Of a stretch of 64,000 bases of DNA, positions 1 to 13,500 are shown piece by piece; positions within the stretch are counted from its first letter, which is position 1; every line of letters begins with the position of its first letter. The DNA lies in contig NC_085885.1 of the NCBI RefSeq assembly GCF_035222275.1, positions 992,001 through 1,056,000 of the forward strand, read 5' to 3'. The notes beneath the pieces were generated by a model. It ran no database searches and was not told the DNA's origin. It worked only from the letters and a program-made list of their open reading frames with translations. Source of the DNA: Podospora bellae-mahoneyi. Taxonomy: Eukaryota > Ascomycota > Sordariomycetes > Sordariales > Podosporaceae. Position numbers and translations under genes: made by a program.

Positions 1-2623
1 AGGTTGATTTGGAGACTGCTTGAGATTGGTGTGTAAACGCTTACAAATTGGTCTAAGCTTGAGCAAACATGGTGGGCAGATGAAATTCTTAAACGCAAGG
101 AAACGCTGATTTTTGTGTAATATCCTTGAGTGAATGCTTTGTGTATTGGTGTGTAGACAGACGCTTAGTGTGGTGAGCAGGCGAGATGGAATCTCTGGCA
201 GTAGTATACAGCATGATCTGTAGTCTAGGCTGTAGGCGTAAGTGCTGAAGGTGGTAATGTTGCTGTTGAGAATATGGTGTTTCTGGCTGATGTGGTTGGC
301 TTGGCTGATGGCTTTGTTTCTGTGACTGGAAAGTTATATCGGTGCTGAAGATAGGCGATCTATAGGTAGCTGGGATGGAGAGTGAGGCCAGCCATGCTTG
401 TGTTGAGATTGAGCACCAAGACGTTGACCGTTGAGAATGAGGACTCTAATTGTGGGCAAGAGGTTTTTGAATGCTGGATAGTATTGCGAGTCTTTGATTC
501 GGTTGCAGTCTAGAAATTGTGCAGGTCGAAGCAAGCGACCTGCAGTACCCAGCAGATATTCTGGAGAGGAAACGCTGCTGGTCGTCGACGAACTTGGTGG
601 AGCAGCGGTGCTGTTTGCTATGTCCTGGGAGGAGCCTCCCGCCTTAGATTCTAATAGTCCACCGCAAAGGCGGGAGGATATGCTAACTGCATGGAGTGGT
701 TAGAGAGAACCCCATGTCTTGGTCATGATTTCGTATACGATCATGATGCGGATCTTTGTTGTAGTGAAATATTTGGGGAAGTTGCCTGGATGGAAGAGGA
801 TATCCGGTAGTATTTTCCTGGCGGCCTCGTTCTTCAAAACCCAGTGGTATGTCCCAAATGTGATGATATTGTACCTACCCTATCTGGGGAAGTCTTCTTC
901 GGCTTCGAATAGGAGTTCAGGCAACATCTTATAGCAAACCTTGTTTTGGATCACGCAGGCATAAGCCCCTAGGGTCAAATATTCTTATGAATGATATACT
1001 GGTTCTGTCCGACGCAATTCTCTTACCCTTCTACTTAACTCGTTTGTTACAGCGGAGTAAAAAGGCTACACGTCCGTTAATAGGAGGATAATCTTGATGG
1101 TCTTGGAATGGCTCTTTTATTTGCCCTTTTTGAGGTTGAGCGATCTTTTTGGCGGGAAACATGACGATGGCAGGACGAGCTACTAAAGTAAACGATATTG
1201 AAATAAAGAAGAGGCCAATGTCGATTAGTGAGCGGTATCGGGGCATCGACAGAGCAACATTAAGTTCGATATCATGTGGGACAATAAAGCTTCGTTGGAT
1301 TGGAGGTGAATTGTGAAAAGGGAAGATATCGGTAAGCATGGCATACTGATCACTCCGTCTTTATATTATTCATAGACTGTGATATATAGTAATAAAAGGC
1401 AGGCAGTAGGTGGAATGTTGTGTAGGTAGGTGGTGGTGGTGGATATTTAGAAGAGGGTGCCTGGGAAGATGGATGAGGCAAGAGGGGCATTGTCTTCGTC
1501 TTCATTCAATCATATCAAACACACTTGGTAAAACTAAGATGGGAGGTAAATAACTAGTCGATATAGCAGGATCGTAAAACATTTTTTCTTTGGTAACTAA
1601 TCACCCAAAACAGAACAGGACAGGTCTATTTGAACGTTTTGTCGGATATCTTCAACAGTAGATAGGTACATAGCAATTTCTATACTTGCTCTGTTCTAGA
1701 CATATCTAAACTGTGAAGAGCCATATCACAAATGATCCTCTTCACCACTGTCCTTATTAAAAGACGCTCAATCTAGGTAGGGAGATATTTCAATACCAAA
1801 CAAAATCACACAATACAACCCCCTCAAAGAAACTCTAACCAAATCCACCACACAAAGACTGCCCAGTTCCCCTTAACAACAACGATCCCGGTCAAGTCTA
1901 TTCACCTCTTTGTTACATCGCCAGCTCCAACCATCTTCACCAATTTGATGCATGTCACTCAAATCATAGAAACCAACATTGATCTTCTTCAACAACATCG
2001 ATAATCTCATTATCATTTTGCCCTCCCCCGAGAGGGCGCCCCCCGCCTCCCTCCCAAACAACCCTTTTCCCCATATCTCATACATACAAAGGTATCATCA
2101 AGAAAGAAAGAAAAAAACTCTAATTCATACAACAACCCGCCCCCCTCCCCATTACGCAATGTGTGTGGTGTGTGTGTGAATAATGCAAGTCTTTTTCCCA
2201 TCCCTCTTAAACCCCCCCCTTCCCCTTCCATAGAAAATGCCTTGAAAAACGCCCGCTTGCTTGCTTGCTTTTATTTCGTCCCATGCACCCAACCAATCCG
2301 GAATACAAATTATAAATAAATAAAAAGCCCCCGTCTCCCCCCCAAACCACCCTTATGTATGCATGTTCATATACCATACCATGCCCCATACCATGCCTGT
2401 GACCACGTGTGAATCATCAAAATCTGTTTGTTTGTTTACTGAGTGTTGATGGTTTTGGTTTTGCGTGAGCAAAATTCCAGCAAGTCACACACTCTGCCAT
2501 GACTCGCTGGAACAGAAAAAATCTAAAAATGGCGACATAAAAAAAAAAACGTCGGGGTATTTGTTGAAAAAGTTGTGCGCAAAATAGAAAAAATGTGACG
2601 AGACTAAAAAGCTGTCTTGCCGT
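1..2623. other. Gene-free left end
   Basis: I see no supportable coding region. Open frames are short and none looks like a protein family. The stretch holds an imperfect repeat at about 25-115 and 144-200, a C-rich and polypurine zone near 2030-2350, and a short GT-rich run at 2160-2178. The right part probably includes the 3' flank of the minus-strand gene or genes that start to its right. It could also hold the end of a gene lying outside the window, but nothing shows this. Confidence 0.6.
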
Positions 2624-3430
2624 TCAATGCATCGATGGACGGGCAAGTTCCCGAGGACCCAGACTGAGAACCTTTTGCAAAAGACTCCGCTTGCCACCCT
2701 GCGCCCGGCGAAACTCTAGGTTAGAGCAGCAAGCCATGACACCGGGGGCCGCCGTCTTCTTGTTCAGCTCGGCTTCCCATCCATAAGGATCCTCATCAGG
2801 CGAGAGGCTGGGGGAGCGGTCGGGATCAAAAGACAGGCAGGAGCTGCGGTCGGATTCATCAGTGGGGCCTGCCGGTGACAGGTAGTGGGAAAAGTCCGTC
2901 ATCGAGAGTCGCATGGACGAGTGCTTTGAGGACAAGGTGCTGTCGAGAGTGCTTTCCATGGATTCGTCCTTCAACTTGATGGCACCCTTGCTATCCGTGC
3001 CGCAACAGCCGTACATGGGGCTCACTGTCCGCGTGCTGTTGGTGGCAACGCAGTCCATCGATGGGACTTGGGGAGAGGCAGCCGGTGTAATCACGGGTGC
3101 GGCGCCGGATGTGGTGCTTTGAGGTCTGCAGCACATGTTGCTCTTGATCGAGCTGTCTTGGGGGTTCACGGGGATCTTGACCCGAACTCGGGGGCGCAAA
3201 AAACGCCTCTTGGTGCCCATATTCCATCCGCGCGTCGGATATGGGACAAAACCTTTTGCGGCCATGCCGTTCTTGTGAAGCCCGCTACATTGCTGAGGAA
3301 TACCAACACCCTGGCTCACGTTCCCCGTCGCGGGAACCGGAAAGCGCTTCCCTGGGTGCGGCTCCTCCCACTCGACCGACGAGCGCAGGGTCGATGAAAT
3401 GGAGTGAACCTTTTCGTCGAAACCCGTCAT
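2624..3430 (-). CDS. Possible hypothetical protein, or C-terminal extension of the RGS protein
   Basis: The open frame from the first ATG (3430) gives about 268 aa. It is rich in Ser, Pro and Asp, has scattered Cys pairs, one basic patch (KRRFLRPRVRVK) and a Ser/Asp-rich segment (DPDRSPSLSPDEDPYGW). I recognise no domain. It lies in exactly the same frame as the upstream RGS gene, separated only by the TAG at 3503-3505, and the frame stays open for 294 codons after that TAG. It could be an independent small fungal gene, a C-terminal part reached by splicing out the TAG, or an open frame by chance in GC-rich 3' UTR. Function is unknown. Confidence 0.35.
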   Translation of the reverse strand: MTGFDEKVHSISSTLRSSVEWEEPHPGKRFPVPATGNVSQGVGIPQQCSGLHKNGMAAKGFVPYPTRGWNMGTKRRFLRPRVRVKIPVNPQDSSIKSNMCCRPQSTTSGAAPVITPAASPQVPSMDCVATNSTRTVSPMYGCCGTDSKGAIKLKDESMESTLDSTLSSKHSSMRLSMTDFSHYLSPAGPTDESDRSSCLSFDPDRSPSLSPDEDPYGWEAELNKKTAAPGVMACCSNLEFRRAQGGKRSLLQKVLSLGPRELARPSMH

Positions 3431-3502
3431 TGTCTTGCCTGCTGGGGCATGTTGGTGGGAGGATGTAGCGGGGTCCTGTGGGATCGACACGACCTCTGTT
3501 TC

Positions 3503-4573
3503 CTATAAGAGGCCGTTGCTCCCCTGAGCAGCGTCGCTCATCGGGTGGTCAAGGTCGACACCGGCCGAGGTTGGATGGTCACGCTTGGCGCGGCCTCTGC
3601 GGCTCAGTCCAAGCTTCGCCCCCATCTTCTTCCAGCCGCTGTTGTGTGCGCTAATGGCCCGCTGAAGGCTGCCGGGGGACGTGTTGGCGAAGGCCCAGTC
3701 TGAGGTGGGCGGCGTGGTGGGTGGTGTCATCGGCTCGTTCGCGGACGGCGAGGGCACGTTTCCACTGTCGTCGCTTAGTCCACCCTGCTCCATCGGGTCG
3801 CTGGATGACGACGCGGAGCTTTTGGGCTCGCTAGACCAGGCGAGGTTGAGCATGGGCAGAAAGGCCGACTTGGGTGACCGAATTGAGTCGTGTTCGCTGG
3901 AGGACGACGTCTCTCTTGGGATTCGCAGGCGTGACCGAAACAGCCTGGGATCATGCTCATGGCGGTGCTCCTCTTCATGCGGCGCCACCGACGCCAAGAA
4001 GGGGCCCAGCACCGAGTCGTTCATGAGCTCGTACACAATCTTGACAGCCTCGTCCAGTTCGGATGGGTTCGGTGGGATGGGCACACAGGGAAGTGACAGC
4101 AACCGATCGCGTACGCGGGCGGGAAGGTTGACTTCGCGGATTCCACAAGGCTGGATGAAGGTGTGCATCAGCTTCTGCCAGAGCAGGCAAATGTGCTCGC
4201 TGCCATCCCCGATGCTCGGCGGCCGTTCTCCGGTCCCTACAATGTTAGCGTACGCTGTCCTGTAGCGTTCGGCCTGCAGTGTGAACTCGAGCGTCTCGAG
4301 GCAGTGGTTCTGCGACAGAAAAGCGGTAAAGGCGCCGAGCGTGTAGGGCGGCAAAGCGGTATCGGTCAGGATGTCTCTCAGCGATGGTGGAGAGGTCGGG
4401 TTTGTGGGTGCTGATGGTGGCATAAGGGCCACGCTGGAGGGTCGCGAGGTTGACATGATGGAGTCTCCGTCACCGCCTCTGAAGACGGCCGACGGTCTTG
4501 GTGTCAATTCCTTGGGTGAATGTACTGGCGAAAGCAGTGTTGGTGAATGTGGTCGTAACCGGGAGCGGGTCAT
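3503..4573 (-). CDS. RGS-domain protein (regulator of G-protein signalling)
   Basis: This single-exon frame predicts 356 aa. An RGS domain covers roughly residues 66-200. Its first helices are recognisable (FLSQNHCLETLEFTLQAERY), as is its late part (ELDEAVKIVYELMNDSVLGPFL). RGS proteins speed up GTP hydrolysis by G-alpha subunits and so damp heterotrimeric G-protein signalling that controls growth, conidiation and mating in fungi. I see no DEP, PX or membrane segment, so it is a short RGS-only type and not the FlbA or Rgs1 class. The tail is Ser/Pro-rich and ends in a basic segment (GAKLGLSRRGRAKR). I chose the ATG at 4573. The frame is open further upstream (to about 4819) through a Glu run encoded by a TTC-repeat on the plus strand, so a longer N-terminus or a spliced 5' exon cannot be excluded. 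Confidence 0.85.
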   Translation of the reverse strand: MTRSRLRPHSPTLLSPVHSPKELTPRPSAVFRGGDGDSIMSTSRPSSVALMPPSAPTNPTSPPSLRDILTDTALPPYTLGAFTAFLSQNHCLETLEFTLQAERYRTAYANIVGTGERPPSIGDGSEHICLLWQKLMHTFIQPCGIREVNLPARVRDRLLSLPCVPIPPNPSELDEAVKIVYELMNDSVLGPFLASVAPHEEEHRHEHDPRLFRSRLRIPRETSSSSEHDSIRSPKSAFLPMLNLAWSSEPKSSASSSSDPMEQGGLSDDSGNVPSPSANEPMTPPTTPPTSDWAFANTSPGSLQRAISAHNSGWKKMGAKLGLSRRGRAKRDHPTSAGVDLDHPMSDAAQGSNGLL

Positions 4574-7500
4574 TGCTACCCGCGAATGGCCTATGGTTGT
4601 GTTGTCGAAAATGTTCCAGCTCTCTTCTTCTTCTTCTTCTTCATCCCTTCGCGTCCTAGACAAGGGCGGGCGCCACCATGAGTGATCGTTTGCCCGGGCT
4701 GCAGGGACTCGCAGAACGGCTTGTTTTGGAGCGAGTCGGCGCCCGATTCCCGCACAATGCAACCAATAACCTCCAGATGCGCCCAGGACAGGAACGGGAG
4801 AGCGCAGGAGAGGGCTCAAGCTGTGGTCGTCCAGGAGTCCAGTCGCCGCGCTGTCGGGATTGCGTGTGTCAGGCTGTGGACGTCACCTAGCACGCATGCA
4901 GGTAACCGGTCGTGGAGCGGAGAAGGGCGCGAACGAGATGCGCAACTCAGCAATAACACGAGTGTGTGTGAGAGAGAGAGCGCACGGCAGCACAGCAGGG
5001 CAGAGCAGTTGGAGTATACAGAATCGATCGAAAGGATGGATGATATAATCGGGCGAGCGAGCGGGCGGGGGCGGGCGTATGTCTAGCTATCGCTTGTGGT
5101 TTCCTGACGTCCTTCTGTCGCACAAAGGGTGTTGACGTGTAAGTCAAGGGTCGGGTGGGGTGTGTGGAGTGGATTGAGCGGATGGTGCAACTCGGTCAAA
5201 GAAGTCGTTGTCGTTGTTGTTTTTTTGGTGATGGGGAGGAGACGGCAGGTGTTGGCGTCGGGGGCCCACGGTTGGTTTTGTTTGTTGGAAAGGGTCCTTG
5301 GGGGGGGGGGAATGGGGATCAAACCGAAAGGGAAACCCGATAAAGGACGGCGACTGGACCGCCCAGTCTTTTAATGAGAAGGTAGCGCGGAGAGGGTGAG
5401 GGGGGAGGGTCACAGGAGGGTCACTGCGCTTCCCTGCTAGTGTAGTTCGACTGAAGAAGGGATGGGGTGGAATGGGTGGAATGAAAGGAATCCTGGAAGG
5501 AAGAGAGCCGCCGGGGGGAGGCAAGACAGGGGGGTCATTCTACCTCTCCGTAATCGTTGCAACTCTATCACACAGAGACTGCCCCCAGGCCACCCCCCCC
5601 CCATTCCTCTCGCTAAATCCGCCAACTGTTCTGCCTATTGCCTCGCCATTCCCGATCCATCGATGGATGTGAGAATAGCACATGTCCAGTGTGGAGGATA
5701 ATCTGTAGTGTACGGAGTAGAGACGAGTTCTCCATATCGACATGTCCCAAGGACTAACTAGAAGCAGTCATGCCACTCGGGCACCGGTTCGGAATGATGG
5801 CATCGTCGCCTAACGGGGGAGTCCCTTGAGACTGGTGATTGACCGTTTTCCGTTTCCAAACCTTCCTGTCCTCCCTCGCTCCCCTCGGCAGCAAAAAAAC
5901 ACAACGGAGCAGACAGAGAAGAGCAAGAGAACAGCGAACGGGAGAGCGTCCCCAAGCCCGGCCGAGGAATGCAGCTAGCTGGGGGTGGGGTGTCGTGGGT
6001 GTGCACCGCCGAATGCTTCTAGAAGCCTTCGATCCCATCTTCTTCAACCTGTTCGAGGGGCGAATAACACGCCGTACCCGATGCTCAGCCCAATCACACG
6101 CAACGACCCTGCAGGCTTCGTCATGCCGTGGACGACCTCATTCAGTTTGAATCTAAGAGACTGAATACCACTGAATACCCACGTTACCTAATCTTGCATT
6201 CCAATACATCCATCCATACATCCACTGGTGATGGAGCGGCACAGCATCGGCCGTGGGCATGCCATGGGACAAAATCAACCGCTTTTTCGGGCTCTGTAAC
6301 CCTCTCCCCTCCCCTCCACCGTACAGGACCATCCATTCCTGTCTGGCCATCTAACTGATCGTCCGATTTCCTCAACCACAATCTCTCTCCCGCAATGCGA
6401 CGAGTCGCATAAAGGTCTGAACATGGCACCCCTCGCGCCGCAAAGGAGGCAAATCGCGGCTCTCGACATCACGGGCAGAGAGAGAAAAGAAAAAGCTATC
6501 AGGTTCGGGTGATGGATTTGTGCGGTCCACTTGATTGTCGCTTGGACCCCTTGGCAGGCAGGAACCCCGGCCAAGCAGACCAGCCAAGTACCCAAGACCA
6601 GCACCCAAGATGCCTGAGTCGTGCAGCTGACAGAATCCCCAGACTGCCAACTCAGGTGCTCCTCATCAGCCTGATTTGTCCTACGCATATCTAAGAAACC
6701 AACATCTCATCCACATCCCCCGAAAACAGCCTCATCCCCCCAAAACCAATGCAAAAAGGGCCGCCCGACAGGCGATGAACCCCCCATGCCACTCGGTTCA
6801 CCGGGCCCATTCCTGACTCGGCAGTTGGCTAGGAACCTGGATGAACCAATAGGATCAATACAAAGGCTGAGAGCTTGGCGATAGCAATCCATTCTCCTTC
6901 CCCTTCCGTCAAACAGCGGACAAGCACACCCAATAATAAAAGAACAGGTAATCCTCAATGATTTGTGTCTTGTCTTGCCTTGCCTATTGCTGATTGATGA
7001 CTATTCTTTGCGGACGCGGCTGAATTACTATAGATTCACCACCTTCATTCATCAGGGCCCTTGCCGGCCAGTTGTTTGTTCCTCTCCCTCTCGCCTCGTC
7101 CCGTCCTCGTCTCGAATTGCCAATGAGGCAGTTCGGTAACCAGGACAAAAAAAGAAAGGAATAAGGAACCAAATGTTCTCGAAATTCTATGGATGGCTTC
7201 TTCACGTGATGCGATACGCCACCATCTCAATTTCCTATCCACAGGAGGGTGAACAGCGCAAACTTGCATATGAACATACATAGGCAGAAGACGCTTGAAT
7301 CAAAACGGGTTTGCGATACGGAGGCTGGGCGGGTATTACGGAAACTGTGGTGAATGCCATCACATCACGGGTCATAGCACGCAGCCTGGGCGATCAAACC
7401 GGGTGTTCCTTCTTGATGCAAAAAGATACTGAGATATGGGTGTAGTTGTCGTCCCAAGTCAAGAAAGCGCGCTGCATTTGGTGTTTTGAAAATTCCGAAC

Positions 7501-10500
7501 CGTTTTCGCATATCTTGATCTTCCAGCAGCAGAAGAAACGACCCTCTTTGGGGTCGGTTGAAATCAGCCCACCGGCCCGAAAGGTGGAGACCATCTCTTA
7601 TCTTTGCGTCATTTGACACAATTATTATTACCAGCAACATCTTGCTGGATGTCTGGGGTTTTCTTAGTATATGCCATCGACAAAAAAAACGGAGGATGAT
7701 CAGCGCACGGGGTATGGTGTGTGTGTTGTGTTTGACGACGTCAATATCACGGTACTATCCGTGTTGACATGGTTTTTTTTTCCCATTACGCGTACATAAA
7801 CGCTACACTTGTTGGGGAGGGGGGCGAATTCCCTGACGTACAGTACGTTTTTCTGTTTGTGTCTAGAACTTCCCCTCTTTTTTTTGATCAAATCAAGGAG
7901 CGCGAAGGGCTTCTAGAAGGAAGCTAATCAACGCTGTGCAACGGTCTGCTTTTCCGAACCAAGCATGGTGCAGTGTCGATCATCAGAGGCTTGCAGCCAG
8001 CAGCTTTCGAAGGGATGGATGCTGTGATGGCATCGAACGATGGATGGGCAGATCCCCTATCGAGAGTTCAATTGGGGTATCTGCATCGAACTTTCCACAG
8101 ATTCCTTCCTTTTGGATCTTGGAGGACTTTGGTTGGCTGGCTGAGGGCGGGAAGGTTGAAGTGAGTGTCTTGTGTTTGCTGAACATTGGACACCATCGAA
8201 TGCGGGCTTGTGGCAAGGCCATGTTGTTTGTCAGCTCACTTTTCCTCAGAAGAAGCTTTTCTTCTTTTTCTTTATTACACTTTGGGTTTTTCCTAGATTG
8301 CGATGCGTTACGCACTTTGCAACGCGACGCAGGTTGAATATGTTTCAAGATGCCACCATCCGCATCAGGCAAGGGTGGAACAAGACCGGCCGTGTAGATT
8401 AATTCCAGAAGGTTTCTCTTTTTGGTGTCGGCCTCATTTGTGTTTGTTTTGTGCCTGTGTGTCTGTGCTTGTGTGCCAGTGCGTGCATGTGTGTGTGTGT
8501 GCCTATTCATCAATTTCAGTGGATGGGAAGCTGCAGACGGACCTAAATGCATGAGCCATGCAGGTGCAGCAAGCCACATTTTCTGTTCGATGGTGAATAT
8601 GTGTGTGTGGCTGTTGCTGGCCAGTTATTGGGTTGTGGTGACGGCGAGGCCGTGATGGGAAGTCACGACCAAAGTTGAGTTGTGCCTGCCTTAATCCAAC
8701 CCACCCACCTGCCACTTCTGCCTATCCTATCAAAAAGAGGGAGGGCTTTTCCAAATGTATGATTTGGTTTGGGGGGGACCGGGCACTTTCCATCTTCCTT
8801 TTTTCACCAGAAAGCTGAGCAATCATTCTATTTCAGCTCTCGCCCCGTTACGCATGCTCATACATATCACTATTTACACGTATTATTCCCTATTATGCCC
8901 GCACCTGATGTCTCTTGCCCCTCAAAGAAAGGAAGGTGATGAGTCAACCGCCCAAAATCTTCTTCATAATGACGAGCTTACCAGGATGCTATCCGATGCC
9001 CGATACCTTTGACCATCCGACACCGGTCATCGTCGGTGAGAGAGTCATCAGGTGAGCAAGAGTCCGATATCGTGGTTCACCTTGGAAAAATCGGGACGAA
9101 AGTTCATCACCAACCTCATACCCCACCAATGCCAAGACATTCCAAAAAGTTCGGATTGGGATTGTGGCTGGGGAAAGGAAGATCATCACCTTCTTTTCAC
9201 CTTTCTTGCATCATTCCATATTCTCCGATCCAAGCCACCACACTCTGAACGTGGCATGAATTTGATCAAAAGATGGAATTTCGAATGCTTGATTTCCAAG
9301 GCATGGGAATGCTACGTTATCATCTTTTTCTTTTTTACCCCTTCTGCTGCTGGAAAAAGCTGACCGGGGTTTGGTGGAGTTTATCCACTTTTTGCCAGGG
9401 TTCTCCGGGGCTCAACCGACGAGGCTGTCAGGTTTCCGTTGACGAAATGAGGAGCTGAAAAGCAAGAGGAGTCCCCTTCCACTTCCGAGGCCGATGATTG
9501 CCTTGAAGATCCGAAAAGGTGTTTCCCTTGGCCTGGGGTCACCGCCGCTATTGCCGCCTTTTCTTCACCTACCTTTGCCTTGCCTCGCGCGCTCGCCGAC
9601 GGGATTTTCACTACTACGTGGTATTTTTCTCTTCTTAGCAAGTGCGAAGAAGGAGAAACTCTCGCTCTCTCGCCTTTTTTTTTTTTTTTTTTTTGGTTGT
9701 GTCAGTCAGATCTGATGGTCACGAGCTTGTTGGTGGCTTGTGGGAAGGATTTTCTTCTTCTGGGGTTGCTGGGGTTTCAGCGAGACGGAGGATTTTGTTC
9801 TTTTTTTCCACGGTGGCGAGGCAAGTCGTGCTGAGCCGTTGGCTGACGTTACCGATACCAAGAGCCTCGGGACAGGCCGAGGAGATTTGCGGCGATCCCG
9901 CGTTGGGTTTTTTTTTTTTTGGGCCCCTGTTGGCTTCGGTGGTAACCTACTTTTTCTATTTCCGATTTCTAATTCTCGATCTCTTCTTTTTTTGGACACG
10001 CTAATACACTAACCTACGTGCCTACATGCCGAGTTGTTTGGAAGTCTTCTTCTTTGAGAAACGGATGATGTGTTGTTTTTCGTTAGCACGTTAAGGCATC
10101 CACTATGAGCCCCAGCCTTTGGTTTTTACCCGGCTGCCGAAGCGCTATCGATTGTTTGGGACGTTGGAAGCTGTCGAAGAAGGAAACGGCCTTTTCCCTT
10201 TTTTGCCTTGCGCCTGGTGGCGGTTGCATGTTCCCTTTCAGCTGGGCCAAGCCTTGTGAGGCTCTCCAGCACGTGGGGACTGGCTGTGGATTATTGGAGC
10301 CGTTGTTGGGGCCGCTGCTGGAGCACAGTTGGAGCATCACTGGAACCACTGGGGGTCGCTGCTGGAGCCATCGCTGGAGCCGCTGGAGCTTGTTGCACAA
10401 AAGTTCCGTTCACGTCTGTCTTGTGGATGGCGGGGTCACAGCGCAAACGTTCGGCAATCATCAGTGACCACACCGACGAGAAGCAGAAACCCACCGTCGA

Positions 10501-13500
10501 CGAAGTGTTTTCAGTGGGTTTCAGTTGGCCTAGAAGGCTCGGCATCCGGGCGGGGGGGAGCCAGTTCTCCATCACCATCCCCTCTCTTGAATTTGAATTT
10601 GAACATGTTTTCTATGTTTACCTAGAGACAAGTGGATGTAGCAAGCATCAACAGACTTTGAATTTCTCGGGACCTTTGACCGCGAACCGCCCTCCTCGGC
10701 AATTCTGCCCAATGGTCCTTTGGTAGTAGGGGAAAGGGCCGTTTGCAAATGCCTGTCTCGAACCATATTCAAGTCAAAAAAATTACTCCTGTCTCGGAGC
10801 AGAGACTTTGCGCACACACAAATAGAAAAACAGAAAGCAAGGAGATTCTGGTGGAGTTTTTGTCGAGCTGCAATGCTTCCCCCGGAAATCAGGTGTCTCA
10901 AGCGATCCGCGTGCTTTTTGGCTCTGTCTTTGGATGTGATCCAGAATGGTCTCTTATATAATGCGCACAGGTATAAGGGGGGGAAGGGGAAGGGTATCAT
11001 CCGCCATCATCCGCCATCATCCGCGGGCTGGGCTATTATGACTGGCGCTATCCACTTTATGGGCCGCTCGCTGCTGGTTTGTCTTTGTTTTCAATCTATG
11101 TGTTGTATCAAAACCCCGCGAGGGGTGGTGCTGGTGGTTGAGGAGCCGAGAAAGTTTACCAGCTTCCTGATTAGGAAGGGGGGATCCGGGGGGTAGGGGG
11201 GTTGCGCGGGGGGTTCGGTTCGCCCTTTCGGAGTTTCCCAGAGAGAAGAAAAGAAGGGAAGGAAAAACAGGCGAACCGGAGGTGATCCGGAGGGCAATGG
11301 AGTTACGAGCGAGGCGGGGTGGTTTCTTCTCTCGGTTGACCGTCTCCGGTTCGGAGTTTGGGAAATGGGGGTTTGGGGTGGTGCTGAGGATGACGATGGC
11401 GGTGATATCACTTTGCACGTGCTGTCTTGTCTGATGTGACACGGGGCAGTGATTTGCAAAGTTGCATCTTTCTCAACGGTTGCTCTGGATGATGCCGAAC
11501 CATGGTTGAGAGTGAAGAAGAGGCTTGGAAGAATGGGAAAAATAGATGGACGGCCGGTTGTGAGTGTGTGAGAACCTGCCCTTTTGGCGGGTTGATCTGC
11601 GGTTTGTTGGTATATGCAAGTGCATATCATTCACATCGTATTGTCAAAGGATGACACGTGCTCGCCATCATCGTCTCTAATCACCGATCACCGATGGCAG
11701 GGCGGGCGGGGGGCAACAGCAGATCAAGATGGCATCATCATGCGTTTATTTTATTTTTCCTTGCCGCGATATTGTTCGCTTTCGATGGAGGGCTGGAAGG
11801 GGAAGGGGGATGGCCGAGTAGCATCCCGTTGCTCGCCACTGTTGAACCCCTTTCGCATGTCGATGTTTCGGTGGTAGTGGTTGGTATGGTCCCAAGCGTA
11901 GGTGAGCAAGATGTTTCAACTCGGCAATGTTTGATGATGGACCTCTCCTATCGTGTAGGTATGTGGTCCATGCTCGATCCAATGATGGGAGACGAGACAG
12001 AGAACGTGGGATTACTACATTGTGAAGAGAGAGCGATGATGAGGCCAAGCTATTCCTACAACACTAGTAGACTGCCGCAAAAGGATGGTATATATGGGTA
12101 CGGGTTTTGTTGTTCTCTCCCTCTCCCCGTACCAACATCTCGCTAGCCCCGTGGTGGTGATACATCGGAGACGGGATTCACAAGTTTCGGTAATTGAAGC
12201 GCTCGAGCAACAAGGGCGCAGATGAACTTTTTGCTGCCCCATATGTAAAAGTTAGATTCTGTCACTTTTTTTTTGGTTTCGTGAGAGACCGGACCCGGGG
12301 GTTGCTTGCTTGCTGCCACGGCGGAGGGGAGTTTCCAGGTTGGGAAGGAGGTTAAGGGCCGTACTGGCCTGTGTGGACCGGTAGATGAACACGTGCTTTT
12401 TTGGATGAAGGGGGGTATGGGGGAACTGATAGGAGGAATGTTGGTAAACATGGCTATTGGTTAGGAGGTTGGGGGGGACGAACGGCGTGCGATGTGCAGT
12501 GGTGATAGGTGCGGATGGGAGGGGGGAGTTGGTTGGATGAATGGGAGACAACAAGGGAGGGAGAGATCATCGTTTGGGGGACTGTTTTGGGGTGGAAAGG
12601 GGAGAGGGATGCATGATGGTGGTAGTGAGGGTGACAGTCGTGATGGTGGCTGCCGCGTGGTTATGTTCGATCTTCTTCGGTTTGGGGGGTCTTTTGCGGG
12701 GCAACAGAAAGGATGATAAGGGGCCGGGGATGTCGATCCTGGATGTGATTATGTCTGTGAGGTGGTAGATGTGATAGTATCTGCTTCTGGGGGAGGGTGG
12801 CATATGCGGAGGGAACATATGAGGTAGGTTTTGCGATTGTGTGCATGATCAGTGATGGGGTGCGTATGACCGAGGTTCCTTCGATCGCCTTGAAAAGAAA
12901 TGAGCAGATTGCCTAGGTTGGGAGGTAAGCATCTTGAACAGTGTGAATTAACGGGTGTTGAGCATGTTACCAAAGACAGTGGGTAAGCACCCTTGATGAC
13001 CTTTTCTTTTGCTCAGATTATTGTTGTCTGGTACGATCGAGATCGTAAAGGTCTGATGGGCGGTTGCTCTTGCTGTATGGAGCCATTGAGGACCTTGATA
13101 GGTAGACAATTACAAGGGGGTGTTTGCTTGGAATTTCTCTTGGCTTGGGTTTTTTGGGAAGGTTGAACAGGAAGTGAGGAGGAAGGAAGCAGCGGGCATA
13201 TTGCCTTGTCTTGACATTGTTCGTTACGAGTCCAACTCATATGATCCTTTGTTCGCATCGGCCTTTTAGTTGGAAGGTGAGCCAGTTTGCAATGGAGCCA
13301 GATGGAGAAGATGAGCAAAAAAGGTGGATAACTTGAGACGTGTCCGAGTAACATCTTGCATTGCAGGCGGGACTGGATCCGAGTGAGAAGAGCAAGATTC
13401 TTTGACTAGAAGGGGGTTACGACTGCGACGACAGTGACGGGGCAGTAAGTGGAGATGGGGAGCGGGATCGAGTGTGGGATCAGTGGTCGGCGATTATATG

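Noticed and set aside
5655-5668. 14-bp perfect palindrome ATCCATCGATGGAT
   Set aside because: It is isolated. A shorter version (CCATCGATGG) near 3055 lies inside a possible coding frame, so no regulatory claim is supported.
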